A stretch of 64,000 nt of DNA from Candidatus Thiovulum stygium (lineage in GTDB: Bacteria; Campylobacterota; Campylobacteria; Campylobacterales; Thiovulaceae). This document shows positions 30,716 to 39,990 of this stretch, in pieces. The stretch spans positions 1-64,000 of the forward strand of contig CP091137.1 in assembly GCA_021582295.1 (NCBI GenBank). Direction: 5' to 3'. A program made the position numbers and the translations under genes. Under the pieces are notes generated by a model, which was given only the letters and a program-made list of their open reading frames with translations, searched no databases and had not been told where the DNA came from. Positions within the stretch are counted from its first letter, which is position 1. Each line of letters opens with the position of its first letter.

Positions 30716-31720
30716 ATGACAAATTTGACTAGAGAAAATACTAAAAAAATATTTCTTGAAATTTTAACAGGTAAAAAACGAGAAAATGAAATTCGAGAAA
30801 TATTAGTAGAATTGCATAAAAAAGGTGAAACTAGTAGTGAAATTGCTGGAGCAATGGAATCAATGAGAGAAATTTCTCTAAAAGTTTCTGTTGATCCTGA
30901 ATTTAGAGATCAAATCTTTGATAATTGTGGTACTGGTGGCGACCAAAGTGGAACTTTTAATATTTCTACGACTTCAGCTTTTGTTTTAGCTGGTGGTGGA
31001 ATTTATGTTGCAAAACATGGAAATCGTGGAATTACAAGTTCTTCAGGTAGTGCTGATGTTCTCGAATATTTGGGTTTTCGACTAGATTTATCGCCAATGC
31101 AACATGCAATTTTATTGCAAAATAGCGGTTTTACTTTTATGTTTGCTGGTGAGCATTATTCGGCTTTGAAAAAAATTATGCCAATTCGTAAAAGCATACC
31201 TCATCGAACTATTTTTAATATATTAGGACCTTTATCAAATCCAGCTGGAGTTAAAAAACAGTTAATAGGAATTTTTAGTGCTGATTTTCACGATTCTGTA
31301 ATTGAGGCAATGCAAATATTAAATATGGAACGAGTCGCAATTGTTACTGGCGAATTAGACAATGGCAAATATATTGATGAAGTTTCTATAAGTGGAATTT
31401 CAAAATATAAGTTACTAGCAAATAATAAAATATCTGAACATGAAATAAATCCAGAAATATTTGGTTTTAAAATTGTTCCAGTTCAAGCAATTGCTGGTGG
31501 AAATGCAAAAGAGAACAGCGAAACTTTAATTTCAATTCTAAACGGAACTGAACGAGGTTCAAAACGAGATATCGTTTTATTAAATTCTGCTTTAGCATTT
31601 GTTGCTTTTGGTAGTGCTAGAGATATATTTGATGGAATAGAAATGGCAAAAGAGAGTATCAATTCTGGTAAAGCTTTTGAAAGATTCAGATTATCATTAG
31701 ATATAAGTAAAAAAATATAA
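30716..31720 (+). CDS. trpD: Anthranilate phosphoribosyltransferase
   Basis: Second step of tryptophan synthesis. The 334 residues show DNCGTGGDQSGTFNISTTSA, KHGNRGITSSSGSADVLE and the downstream FNILGPLSNPAGVKKQLIG, all characteristic. It stands without other trp genes here. AGGAAA precedes the ATG. Confidence 0.95.
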   Translation: MTNLTRENTKKIFLEILTGKKRENEIREILVELHKKGETSSEIAGAMESMREISLKVSVDPEFRDQIFDNCGTGGDQSGTFNISTTSAFVLAGGGIYVAKHGNRGITSSSGSADVLEYLGFRLDLSPMQHAILLQNSGFTFMFAGEHYSALKKIMPIRKSIPHRTIFNILGPLSNPAGVKKQLIGIFSADFHDSVIEAMQILNMERVAIVTGELDNGKYIDEVSISGISKYKLLANNKISEHEINPEIFGFKIVPVQAIAGGNAKENSETLISILNGTERGSKRDIVLLNSALAFVAFGSARDIFDGIEMAKESINSGKAFERFRLSLDISKKI

Positions 31721-31723
31721 ATA

Positions 31724-33028
31724 ATGAGTTTAAATAAAAGTCTTATAGAACGAGATTTAGCCGTTTTATGGCATCCTTGCACACAAATGAAAGATCACGA
31801 ATCTTTGCCACTTATTCCAATTAAACGAGGTTACGGTTCATATCTTGAAGATTTTGATGGCAATAAATATCTCGATGCAATTAGCAGTTGGTGGGTAAAT
31901 CTTTTTGGACATTCAAATCCATATATAAATAGCAAACTAATTGAACAAGTTCAAAATTTAGAACATGTACTTTTGGCTGGTTTTTCGCATGAAAATGCAA
32001 TTAGACTTGCTGAACGACTTATAAAAATTGCACCAAAAAATTTAACAAAAGTTTTTTATGCTGATAATGGTTCAAGTGGAATTGAAGTTGCTTTAAAAAT
32101 GAGTTTTCATTTTCATAAAAATAGAGGCGAAATTAAACCTCTTTTTATATCTCTTGAGAATAGTTACCACGGTGAAACAATGGGAGCTTTATCAGTTGGA
32201 GATGTCTCTTTATATAAAGAGGTTTATAATGAAATAATTATTAAATCGATTCAAACACCAGTTCCAAAAGATCAAAGATTAGAATCTATTTATGAACCGT
32301 TGCAAAAATTAAAAGAGCTTCTTGAAAAACATAAAAATAATGTTTCAGCAATAATTCTTGAACCAATTGTTCAATGTGCTGGTTCAATGCATATGTATAA
32401 TTCAGAATATATAAAAGAGGTTAAAAAATTAACTGAAGAGTATAAAATACATCTGATTTTTGATGAGGTTGCAACAGGTTTTGGTCGCACTGGCAAAATG
32501 TTTGCCTCTGAATATGCTGAAGTTTCACCCGATTTTATGGTTTTGTCAAAAGGTTTAACTGGAGGATATTTGCCTCTTTCTGCAGTTTTGCTAACTGATG
32601 ATATTTATCGCGAATTTTATTGCGATTATGGTTCTGGAAAATCTTTTTTGCATTCGCATAGTTATACTGGAAATCCTTTGGCTTGTGCCGTTGCAAATGC
32701 TTCGTTGGATATTTTTGAAAATGAAAATATTTTAGAAATAATTCAACCAAAGATAAAATTATTAACTGAATTATTAGAAAAGTTTAAAAACTTAAAAAAT
32801 GTTTATAATGTTCGTCAAACTGGTTTAATTGGTGCAATTGAACTAAAAAATTATAAACTCGAAGATAGAATAGGCTTAAAAGTATATAAATATGGATTAG
32901 AGCATGGAGTTTTATTAAGACCTCTTGGAAATATAATCTATTTTATGCCTCCGTTATCAATTTCTGAAAGTGAAATTCATGAAATGGTTCAAGTGGGATT
33001 TGATGCAATATCAAGTTTAAATAAGTAG
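31724..33028 (+). CDS. bioA: Adenosylmethionine-8-amino-7-oxononanoate aminotransferase
   Basis: PLP enzyme of biotin synthesis. The N-terminus WHPCTQMKDHESLPLIPIKR is the BioA signature, and the PLP lysine lies in VLSKGLTGGYLPLSAVL. 434 residues, intact. It starts 3 bp after trpD, so the two are probably one transcript. Confidence 0.93.
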   Translation: MSLNKSLIERDLAVLWHPCTQMKDHESLPLIPIKRGYGSYLEDFDGNKYLDAISSWWVNLFGHSNPYINSKLIEQVQNLEHVLLAGFSHENAIRLAERLIKIAPKNLTKVFYADNGSSGIEVALKMSFHFHKNRGEIKPLFISLENSYHGETMGALSVGDVSLYKEVYNEIIIKSIQTPVPKDQRLESIYEPLQKLKELLEKHKNNVSAIILEPIVQCAGSMHMYNSEYIKEVKKLTEEYKIHLIFDEVATGFGRTGKMFASEYAEVSPDFMVLSKGLTGGYLPLSAVLLTDDIYREFYCDYGSGKSFLHSHSYTGNPLACAVANASLDIFENENILEIIQPKIKLLTELLEKFKNLKNVYNVRQTGLIGAIELKNYKLEDRIGLKVYKYGLEHGVLLRPLGNIIYFMPPLSISESEIHEMVQVGFDAISSLNK

Positions 33029-33325
33029 TTTTATTAAGTTTTTCTTTCTCGTGCTACGACACGGGAATCCATTTTGATATTTTTTTGGATATTCGGGTCA
33101 AGCCCGAATATGACGGAAGAGAAAACTGCCCGAATATGACGGAGGAGAAAACTGCCCGAATATGACGGAGGAGAAAACAGCCCGAACCGTCATTCTCGTG
33201 CTTGACACGGGAATCCATTGCAATTTATTTGTTTCGTTTGCTTTGAGTTTGTTCTTCATATCTAAAAATAAATAAGAACTTTTGGGACAAGCCCAAAAGT
33301 TAATAGATAAATAGATAAGAAAACA
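33029..33325. repeat. Repeat-filled intergenic region: tandem 26-mers and CAAG-loop hairpins
   Basis: Three tandem 26-bp units (33106-33131, 33132-33157, 33158-33183) are nearly identical. They are flanked by two near-identical direct repeats ending in CACGGGAATCCATT (33046-33072 and 33194-33218). Three hairpins have different stems but related loops: ATATTCGGG/CCCGAATAT (33089-33111, loop TCAAG), ATTCTCGTG/CACGGGAAT (33192-33214, loop CTTGA, the complement), and AACTTTTGGG/CCCAAAAGTT (33277-33301, loop ACAAG). The last probably terminates the convergent bioA and DUF1566 genes. Similar palindromes are scattered between genes in many bacteria. Confidence 0.85.
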
Positions 33326-34117
33326 TTATCTTACACAACGAACAAAATCATTAAAGTACTGATTGTAGTAGTCGTCATATCCATAGTCCAAAAGCAATAA
33401 CCATGAATAGGAAGTATTTGTTTTACTTATATCTCGAGTCCAATACCACCAACCAAAAAATTGAGAAATCTCTTTTGGTAAAAAAACAGGATCTGTTTTG
33501 CCACTATTTCTTTTATGTTTATTAGCTTCAAACCAGCTTTCCCAACCTGAATCCCATTCACCATAATATGCCGTCATTAAAGTGTGAAACTCATCTCGTG
33601 AAGGCAATTTCCAATCAGAGTAGCCATCAAGAACTAAATTCTCACAGTAACTTTTTGCTTCATGCCAATTTAACTCTCTTTCAGAATCCCTTTTTTGCCA
33701 CATGTAACCAGTTTTATTGTCAATAAAAACATTTTCGCGAATTGTGAATCTGTTAGAACTTTGAGAACTGTTTTGAATATATGGGGCAATTAATTTACCT
33801 GCTAAATCACTGTTTTCAGCATATAAGGCATTATCGATTTTTTGCAAAGTGGCAAAAGGAACACTGCTTTTATTAACTCCAAGCATCATTAAAAAAAGAT
33901 CTACAGGAGAGATATATGGTGTCAAAAGCTCTATAACTTTATCAATATTATTTGATTTAATTGCTCGATCTAGTTTTTGCAAAACTGAAAAAGGAACAGC
34001 ACTCTTTTCAACATTTAAAGAGGCTAAAACATCATCAACACTAGTATTTGAAATATCGTTTTGACTACTAAAAAGTAGTGAAATAGTAAAAAAGAATATC
34101 GAAATAACCCTTCTCAT
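33326..34117 (-). CDS. Exported DUF1566 (C-type-lectin-like) protein
   Basis: 263 residues: signal peptide to about residue 18, two copies of a short repeat (SVDDVLASLNVEKSAVPFSV and LMMLGVNKSSVPFATLQKID, each followed by a helix and LxxPYI), then a DUF1566 domain with TGYMWQKRDSERELNWHEAK, GYSDWKLPSRDEFHTL and the end FNDFVRCVR. DUF1566 occurs in surface adhesins and binding proteins; no specific function can be given. Accessory location. Confidence 0.75.
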   Translation of the reverse strand: MRRVISIFFFTISLLFSSQNDISNTSVDDVLASLNVEKSAVPFSVLQKLDRAIKSNNIDKVIELLTPYISPVDLFLMMLGVNKSSVPFATLQKIDNALYAENSDLAGKLIAPYIQNSSQSSNRFTIRENVFIDNKTGYMWQKRDSERELNWHEAKSYCENLVLDGYSDWKLPSRDEFHTLMTAYYGEWDSGWESWFEANKHKRNSGKTDPVFLPKEISQFFGWWYWTRDISKTNTSYSWLLLLDYGYDDYYNQYFNDFVRCVR

Positions 34118-34237
34118 ACGAGATCCTATAAAATAATTTTCACAATTTTATCACATTATGTGAATCGTTCTCGTTTTTCTTTTCTTTTGCTAATTTTAGT
34201 AATCAATAATCCAAAACAGCTCATCAAAATTTTTTGT

Positions 34238-34243
34238 TATAAT
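34238..34243 (+). promoter_or_regulatory. -10 element for the candidate RNA
   Basis: Perfect TATAAT preceded by TTTTTTGT. Transcription would start near 34250, immediately before the first arm of the folded region. Confidence 0.5.
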
Positions 34244-34249
34244 TTCTTC

Positions 34250-34436
34250 GATTAATTTGTCTCTTTAAGGCTTACCAAGTGCCTGATAATTAAACTCAAA
34301 GACCTTTAGCAATAAGGGTCTTTAGCAATGTTAGGTTTTAAAGAGATAAATTTAGAAGAGTTTAATTATCGAAACTTGGTAACTTTCCAAATTAACTCTT
34401 CACCAAAAAATAAATTTATTCTCTAAATTTTTTAAT
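34250..34436 (+). ncRNA. Candidate structured RNA (long interrupted hairpin with competing helices)
   Basis: Read directly: TTAATTTG (34252-34259) pairs with CAAATTAA (34388-34395); TTACCAAGT (34272-34280) with ACTTGGTAA (34374-34382); GATAATTAAACTC (34285-34297) with GAGTTTAATTATC (34358-34370), perfect over 13 bp. These nest into one long irregular hairpin with a central bubble and an apical hairpin AAAGACC/GGTCTTT (34298-34304, 34317-34323). Two extra pairings compete: TCTCTTTAA (34260-34268) with TTAAAGAGA (34338-34346), and the segment overlapping that second arm with AAATTTATTCTCT (34412-34424). A T-run follows near 34428. A 6S-like rod or a cis leader for the antirepressor are both possible. 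I cannot assign a family. Confidence 0.5.
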
Positions 34437-34447
34437 ACCAGATTTTA

Positions 34448-35277
34448 ATGATTGAACTTATAAAAATATCTCAAGCCAAAATAGGCGATGAGGAACAGTA
34501 TGTCGTTTCAGCACGAGATTTATACGAATACCATTAGCTGTCAAAAGAGATTTTTCTACTTGGATAAAAGGTAGAATTGAAAAATATGGCTTTCTTGAAA
34601 ATGAAGATTTTATAAAATATACCGTTCCCCAAAACGGGGGAACGGGAAATCATGGGCTTTTTGATGGCTCGGATAAAATAGAATATTTCTTAACTCTTGA
34701 CATGGCTAAGGAGTTAGCAATGATTGAAAACAATCCTATTGGTCGTAAAGTAAGAAAATATTTTATTCAAGTCGAGAAAAAATATCGTGAATTACGAATA
34801 GCGGAATCAATTCCAGAACCTTTAACCGAAAAAGCAAAATGTTGGGGAAGTATTCGATTAGATGGAAAAAAAGGAAGATTAACTTTCACAGATTCTATTC
34901 AGCTATTTATAAAATATGCTAAATCTCAAGGTTCTCAACATAGTGAAAACTATTACCATCTTTTTACAGATAACATTTATCTTAAATTAGGTTTTATCTC
35001 TTCAAAAAAAGATCTAATTCAGCTTAAAAAAATGAAAAAAGAGACTGGTTTTAACTTTCGAAATGTTCTTTCAACTACTGAATTGAGTTTAATTTCGACA
35101 GCTGAAATTACAATTGCACAAATTATAAATGAAGAGATAGAAAAAGAGACTTCATATAAAGATATATTTATAATTGCACAAACTCAATTAATAAAATATG
35201 CTGAAGCTGTCAAACCAGCTCTTCCAAATCCAAAAAACCTTTTAGATTTCGATAAAAACATATTTTCAGATTATTAA
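34448..35277 (+). pseudogene. Phage-type AntA/AntB antirepressor, frameshifted
   Basis: The N-terminal part from ATG 34448 reads EEQYVVSARDLYEYH and then stops. One base back, the frame continues LAVKRDFSTWIKGRIEKYGF then LENEDFIKYTVPQ, EYFLTLDMAKELAMIENN and a C-terminal domain to 35277. VSARxLxEx...F..WI..RIE.YGF is the AntA/AntB antirepressor signature, and DMAKELAMIENN matches the second half of that family. One extra base near 34534 gives an intact protein of about 276 residues. Such genes are usually phage-borne, yet no other phage gene is nearby. Confidence 0.75.
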
Positions 35278-35394
35278 TTCATATATTAAAAAGTTTAAAA
35301 AATTCTCAATATAAGCTAAATATTTATTTATTTACTTAATTTTTACTAGAAAAAAGATATCATATTACAAAATTAAAATTTTAAGGGTGAATCT

Positions 35395-35784
35395 ATGACA
35401 CATTTAGATGTTGCTCATCCATATTTTGGAGCTTTCGTCCTATTGGTCTTGACAACAGTTGCATTCACAGCAACAACTGTTCTTTCAAGACTTGTAGGTA
35501 GGTATCTCGCAAGAAAAGATACAGAGAAGCTAAAGCTAACTATTTATGAGTGCGGTCCAGAGGCTTCTCGTCAGCCAAACAGACTATCAACTCAATTTTA
35601 TCTTTTTGCTTTACTTTTCATTCTTTTTGATGTTGAGATTATTTTTATGTTTCCGTGGGCAGTTGATTTTAAGCCTCTCGGATGGTTCGGTTTTGTCGAG
35701 ATGATTCTTTTTATTCTTCTTCTTGCAATCGGATTTATTTATGCTTGGAAAAAAGGAGCTCTTGAATGGCACAGCATCAAGTAA
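35395..35784 (+). CDS. nuoA: NADH-quinone oxidoreductase subunit A
   Basis: 129-residue membrane subunit of Complex I with three hydrophobic helices, the loop [20 protein letters not shown] and the [17 protein letters not shown] helix typical of NuoA. It opens the nuo operon with AAGGGTG upstream, and overlaps nuoB by 19 bp. Confidence 0.95.
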   Translation: MTHLDVAHPYFGAFVLLVLTTVAFTATTVLSRLVGRYLARKDTEKLKLTIYECGPEASRQPNRLSTQFYLFALLFILFDVEIIFMFPWAVDFKPLGWFGFVEMILFILLLAIGFIYAWKKGALEWHSIK

Positions 35785-36275
35785 AATTTGGAAATGGACT
35801 TCCAGTTGCTCTTACAACAGTTGATAAAATCGTCAATTGGGGTAGAAGTAACTCTTTATGGGCCTTAACTTATGGTTTGGCTTGTTGTGGCATCGAAATG
35901 ATGGCTTCGGGAGCTAGTAGATATGATTTTGACCGATTCGGAACTATATTTAGAGCTTCACCTCGTCAAGCTGAAGTTATGGTTATCGCTGGAACTTTAA
36001 CTAAAAAACATGCTGAATTTATTAGAAGATTATATGACCAAATGGCAGAACCAAAATGGGTTATATCAATGGGCAGTTGTGCAAATACAGGCGGTATGTT
36101 TAATACTTATTCAATTGTTCAAGGTGCTGATCGAGTTATTCCAGTAGATTTATATTTACCAGGTTGTGCTCCTCGTCCAGAAACTCTTCAATATGCAGTT
36201 ATGATGTTACAGAAAAAAATTCGTCGAGAACCAGCTAATAGAAATCGAAATATTCCACAAAAGAGATTTATATGA
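35766..36275 (+). CDS. nuoB: NADH-quinone oxidoreductase subunit B
   Basis: Peripheral subunit carrying the terminal cluster N2. 169 residues with the cluster ligands in [36 protein letters not shown] and [11 protein letters not shown]. Overlaps nuoA and, by 4 bp, nuoC. Confidence 0.97.
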   Translation: MAQHQVKFGNGLPVALTTVDKIVNWGRSNSLWALTYGLACCGIEMMASGASRYDFDRFGTIFRASPRQAEVMVIAGTLTKKHAEFIRRLYDQMAEPKWVISMGSCANTGGMFNTYSIVQGADRVIPVDLYLPGCAPRPETLQYAVMMLQKKIRREPANRNRNIPQKRFI

Positions 36276-37093
36276 GTATGAGAGAATATAAACCTAAAGA
36301 TAATGTCCAAGCTAGGGCATATTATACTGATCGTTTTTATGTAGCTCCACAATTATCTAAATTGTCGCCAAATAGCGATGAAATTTATAATTTAGATGTT
36401 ATTAAATTAAAAGAAAATTTTGAAATTTTAGATGCTTATATTCAAAAAGATGAACTTGTTATTTATATAAATAGCTTTGATAATCTAAAAATCTTGAAAT
36501 TTTTACGAGATGATTTAACTTATGGCTTTTTAATGGAAATGAGTGCAGTTGATTTTTTAGCTAAACGAGATGGTTTTGAAATTTTTTATGAAATGCTTTC
36601 TCAAGTAAAACGAAAACGAATTAGAGTTAAAACTTTTTTAAAAAAAGGTTTAACTATCGAAACTGTTGAAAATTTATTTAGATCTGCAAATTTTGCTGAA
36701 CGAGAAATGTTTGATATGTTCGGAATTCAAGTTAATAATCACTCTTTCTTAAAACGAATAATGATGCCTGATGATTGGCACGGAAATCCGCTTTTAAAAA
36801 CTTATCCATTACAAGGTGATGAATCTGCTCAATGGTATGAAGTTGATAAAATTTTTGGAAAAGATGCTCGTGAAATTATTGGTCCTGAAATTAGAGATTC
36901 TGCTAGAGTTGATAGATATGATACTGAAAGATTTTCTCGATTGGGTCATGAAGTTTCAAAAGGTACAGATATTTATAAATCAGAACCTTCAAATACAGCA
37001 GTTCAATTCCAAGAAAAAGGTGGAGTATTCTTGATTAAAAATCTTAATAAGCCTCAAAAAATACTCACTGAAAAAGAGAGGAGAGATCGATAA
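36272..37093 (+). CDS. nuoC: NADH-quinone oxidoreductase subunit C
   Basis: 273 residues. The core NuoC signature ERE-type motif ([20 protein letters not shown]) and [20 protein letters not shown] are clear. There is a Campylobacterota-style N-terminal extension ([20 protein letters not shown]) and a C-terminal tail. Overlaps nuoD by one base. Confidence 0.94.
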   Translation: MSMREYKPKDNVQARAYYTDRFYVAPQLSKLSPNSDEIYNLDVIKLKENFEILDAYIQKDELVIYINSFDNLKILKFLRDDLTYGFLMEMSAVDFLAKRDGFEIFYEMLSQVKRKRIRVKTFLKKGLTIETVENLFRSANFAEREMFDMFGIQVNNHSFLKRIMMPDDWHGNPLLKTYPLQGDESAQWYEVDKIFGKDAREIIGPEIRDSARVDRYDTERFSRLGHEVSKGTDIYKSEPSNTAVQFQEKGGVFLIKNLNKPQKILTEKERRDR

Positions 37094-38328
37094 TGCAACA
37101 GGCCAATAGATTACGACCTTTTTTTGAAAATTTGGCATTTGATAGACAAGATAATCAGATGGTTATAAATTTTGGTCCTCAACATCCTTCATCTCATGGT
37201 CAATTAAGATTAATTCTTCATCTTGATGGTGAACAGGTTATTAAAGCAAATCCAGATATTGGCTATTTACATCGTGGTATGGAAAAAATGGCTGAAAATA
37301 TGATTTATAACGAATTTTTACCTACAACTGATCGAATGGATTATATTGCTTCTTCGTCAAATAATTATGGTTTCGCTCTTGCAGTTGAAAAATTATTAGG
37401 TATTGAAGATAAAGTTCCTCGTCGAGCAAAAATTATTAGAACAATGCTTCTCGAATTAAATAGAATCGTTTCACATGAATTCTGGTTAGCAACTCATGCA
37501 CTTGATGTCGGAGCTATGTCAGTATTTTTATATGCTTTTCGAGAACGAGAATGGGCTTTAGACCTCATCGAAGATTATTGCGGTGCAAGATTAACTCATT
37601 CAGCTATTAGAATCGGTGGTGTTCCTCTTGATTTACCTGAAGGTTGGACTGGTAATTTAGCTAATTATCTTGATAAAGTTGAAAAAGCTATCAAAAATGA
37701 TTATGAAGCTTTATTAGATGAAAATAGAATCTGGAAAATGAGACTTGAGAATGTCGGAATTATCGATAAAGAGATGGCTCGAAGTTGGGCAACTTCAGGA
37801 ATTATGCTTCGAGGGTCTGGTTATCACTGGGATCTAAGAAAAGAGATGCCTTATGAAATTTATAGCGAACTCGATTTTGATATTCCTGTTACTGATAAAT
37901 GTGATAGTTATGGCAGATATAAATTATATATGGAAGAAATGAGACAATCTATAAGAATATTAAGACAACTTATTCCGTTATATTATTCATCTGATTCTCA
38001 ATTAATGGCAAATGTTCCACAATATATTTCAGCTCCAAAAGAGCAAATAATGACTCAAAATTATTCACTAATGCAACATTTCGTTCTTGTTACTCAAGGT
38101 ATGCGACCTCCAGTTGGTGAAGTTTATGTGGCTACTGAATCTCCAAAAGGTGAATTAGGTTTTTATATTAATTCTCAAGGTGATCCTTATCCATATAGAT
38201 TAAAAATTAGAACTCCTAGTTTCTTTCATACTGGAATTCTTCAAGATTTATTACCGGGTTATCAATTGGCTGATGTTGTTACAATTATTGGTTCAACAAA
38301 TATTGTTTTCGGCGAAGTAGATAGATAA
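37093..38328 (+). CDS. nuoD: NADH-quinone oxidoreductase subunit D
   Basis: 411-residue 49-kDa-type subunit forming the quinone site with Nuo[35 protein letters not shown], and the C-terminal [18 protein letters not shown] are all family features. Intact. In other genomes nuoE would come next; here two unrelated genes intervene. Confidence 0.97.
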   Translation: MQQANRLRPFFENLAFDRQDNQMVINFGPQHPSSHGQLRLILHLDGEQVIKANPDIGYLHRGMEKMAENMIYNEFLPTTDRMDYIASSSNNYGFALAVEKLLGIEDKVPRRAKIIRTMLLELNRIVSHEFWLATHALDVGAMSVFLYAFREREWALDLIEDYCGARLTHSAIRIGGVPLDLPEGWTGNLANYLDKVEKAIKNDYEALLDENRIWKMRLENVGIIDKEMARSWATSGIMLRGSGYHWDLRKEMPYEIYSELDFDIPVTDKCDSYGRYKLYMEEMRQSIRILRQLIPLYYSSDSQLMANVPQYISAPKEQIMTQNYSLMQHFVLVTQGMRPPVGEVYVATESPKGELGFYINSQGDPYPYRLKIRTPSFFHTGILQDLLPGYQLADVVTIIGSTNIVFGEVDR

Positions 38329-38330
38329 AA

Positions 38331-38995
38331 ATGTCAGAAATTAAAGAATTTTCATTTTCACAAATAACTTTTGAAAATATAAAATCTGTTATTAAAATAG
38401 AAAAAAATATAACTTGTCAATATTTCAAGATTGGTTTAATATAAATGAAATATCAAATTTAGATTTAGAATTTTTAAAAAAATTAAATTCTGTTTATGGT
38501 GAAAATTTTGCAAGTGTAATAAAACATTTTTCAGAAGAGACATTAAAAGCTAAATTTATAATTCCAATTTTAAATAAAGTTGATTTTTTCTCACCAGAAA
38601 GATATATTGCTGATTTTTATAACGAAAGTTTAAAATATCAAAATGATAACTTTTGTTTTAGTGGTTTTTGTGATTTTTATGTGGCTCGAGGAATAGAATA
38701 TCCAGAAAAACCTCTCTTTTTTATTCAAGAATTTAAAAAAGGTGAAAAATATTCTGATCCAGAACCGCAACTAATTGCTGAATTAATCGCTGGTTTAGAA
38801 ATAGGAAACTTACAAAATATCAAAGGTGCTTATATAATTGGTTCAATTTGGAATTTTGTTTATTTATATAAAAATAATGATAAATATATTTATACTATTT
38901 CTCAAAATTTTGATAGTACGAAATTATCAGATTTAATACAGATCTTTTCAAATTTATTATTTGTAAAAAATGAAATCTTTAATTCTATAAAATAA
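38331..38995 (+). pseudogene. PD-(D/E)XK-like protein, copy 1, frameshifted
   Basis: Paralogue of the next gene. ATG 38331 starts MSEIKEFSFSQITFENIKSV and stops after 37 codons; the rest lies one base back (LSIFQDWFNINEISNLDLEF onward). One extra A in the run at 38401-38407 gives a 221-residue protein collinear with copy 2. The core carries ETLKAKFIIPILNKVDFF, then GFCDFYVA and FFIQEFKKG, with QLIAELIAGLE after it. D...ExK followed by Q is the layout of PD-(D/E)XK nuclease folds such as restriction-enzyme domains. I call the fold, not the function. Confidence 0.6.
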
Positions 38996-39005
38996 GAGAT
39001 AAAAT

Positions 39006-39701
39006 ATGTCAGAAATTAAAGAATTTTCATTTTCAGAAATAAGTTTAAATAAACTTGATACTATAGTTCAACTTGATGAAATTTATAATCTTGAATTATT
39101 TAAAGAATGGTTTAGCGAAATAACTATTAGAGATTCTGATTTATATTTTTTAAAAGAGTTAAATAGTCAATATGGTGAAAATCGTTCATCGTTTTTTAGA
39201 GAAGCTTCAGAAGAGACATTAAAAGCAAAATTTATAGTGCCTATTCTAAATAGAGTGAAATTTTTTTCAGAAGAATTAGGAATTTCAGATTTTTATCATG
39301 AACTACTAATTTATAAAACATCAAACTTTTATTTTAATGGTCATTGTGATTTTTTTGTTGCTAAAGGCTTAATTAGACCTAAAAATTCATTGTTTTTTAT
39401 TCAAGAATTTAAACGAGGTCGAGGTGAAGATCCATTAGCACAATTAATTGCTGAATTAATTGCTGGATTAGAAAACAGCCATTTTCAACAAATTAGAGGA
39501 GCTTTTTTTGCTGGATCAATTTGGAATTTTATAATTTTATATAAAAATAAAGATAATAATAGTTATAAATTTGTTGTTTCTCAAAACTTTGATTCATCTA
39601 AACTAGAAGATCTTAAAAAAATATTTTCAAATTTATTATTTGTAAAAAATGAGATCTTTAATTTTATAACACACGAACAAGATTCTAAGAAGGGATTTTA
39701 G
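39006..39701 (+). CDS. PD-(D/E)XK-like protein, copy 2, inside the nuo operon
   Basis: 231 residues, intact. Core: EETLKAKFIVPILNRVKFF, GHCDFFVA, FFIQEFKRG, AQLIAELIAGLE. The aspartate in CDF, the EFK triad and the following Gln resemble a PD-(D/E)XK active site. The first 30 bases and a 29-base block near the 3' end are identical to copy 1, while the middle has diverged, so this is a tandem duplication with conserved ends. It sits between nuoD and nuoE, 3 bp before nuoE. No methylase or immunity gene accompanies it. Confidence 0.6.
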   Translation: MSEIKEFSFSEISLNKLDTIVQLDEIYNLELFKEWFSEITIRDSDLYFLKELNSQYGENRSSFFREASEETLKAKFIVPILNRVKFFSEELGISDFYHELLIYKTSNFYFNGHCDFFVAKGLIRPKNSLFFIQEFKRGRGEDPLAQLIAELIAGLENSHFQQIRGAFFAGSIWNFIILYKNKDNNSYKFVVSQNFDSSKLEDLKKIFSNLLFVKNEIFNFITHEQDSKKGF

Positions 39702-39704
39702 TAA

Positions 39705-39989
39705 ATGCAAAGATTTGATTTACGACACCTAAAAGGTGATTTTTATGGAAGAATGGCTGAAATCATGGAACGAAAAGTTTCACACGATGAGGTAGCTATT
39801 TTTTTATTTGAGATTGGTAATTTTGAGTCTGTTTCAAAAAGTGCTAATCTCATCAGAGATAAAGGTTATACACTTATGAACTCACTTAAATATAACGAAG
39901 TCGATTGGACAATTGTCGTTAAAAAAGCTACTCCTGAAACTCCCGTAAAAATCGATAATTCGGTAACAATGGAGAAAAAAGAGAACTAA
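39705..39989 (+). CDS. Short NuoE-like Complex I protein of Campylobacterota
   Basis: 94 residues in the nuoE position, but without the four cysteines and length (about 160) of a true NuoE thioredoxin-like subunit. Campylobacter and relatives have a comparable short protein between nuoD and the nuoF-like gene. Reads KGDFYGRMAEIMERKVSHDE and YNEVDWTIVVKKATP. Role inferred from place. One base separates it from the next gene. Confidence 0.65.
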   Translation: MQRFDLRHLKGDFYGRMAEIMERKVSHDEVAIFLFEIGNFESVSKSANLIRDKGYTLMNSLKYNEVDWTIVVKKATPETPVKIDNSVTMEKKEN

Positions 39990-39990
39990 A

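Larger units (their letters stand above)
34118..34447. other. Intergenic region with promoter and candidate structured RNA
   Basis: 330 bp without a gene. The near-palindrome TCACATTATGTGA (34151-34163) may be an operator for the minus-strand DUF1566 gene. From 34238 onward lie a promoter and the foldable sequence listed separately. Confidence 0.6.

Noticed and set aside
33106-33183. Three 26-bp tandem repeats as a CRISPR array.
   Set aside because: The units are contiguous with no unique spacers and no cas genes are present.
33326-34117. DUF1566 protein as a diversity-generating-retroelement target, because its C-terminus is rich in Tyr/Asp/Asn codons.
   Set aside because: No reverse transcriptase or template repeat is in the window, and the tail is normal for DUF1566 proteins.
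34250-34436. tmRNA or an integron attC site for the foldable region.
   Set aside because: No tRNA-like ends, tag reading frame or attC core sites are visible.
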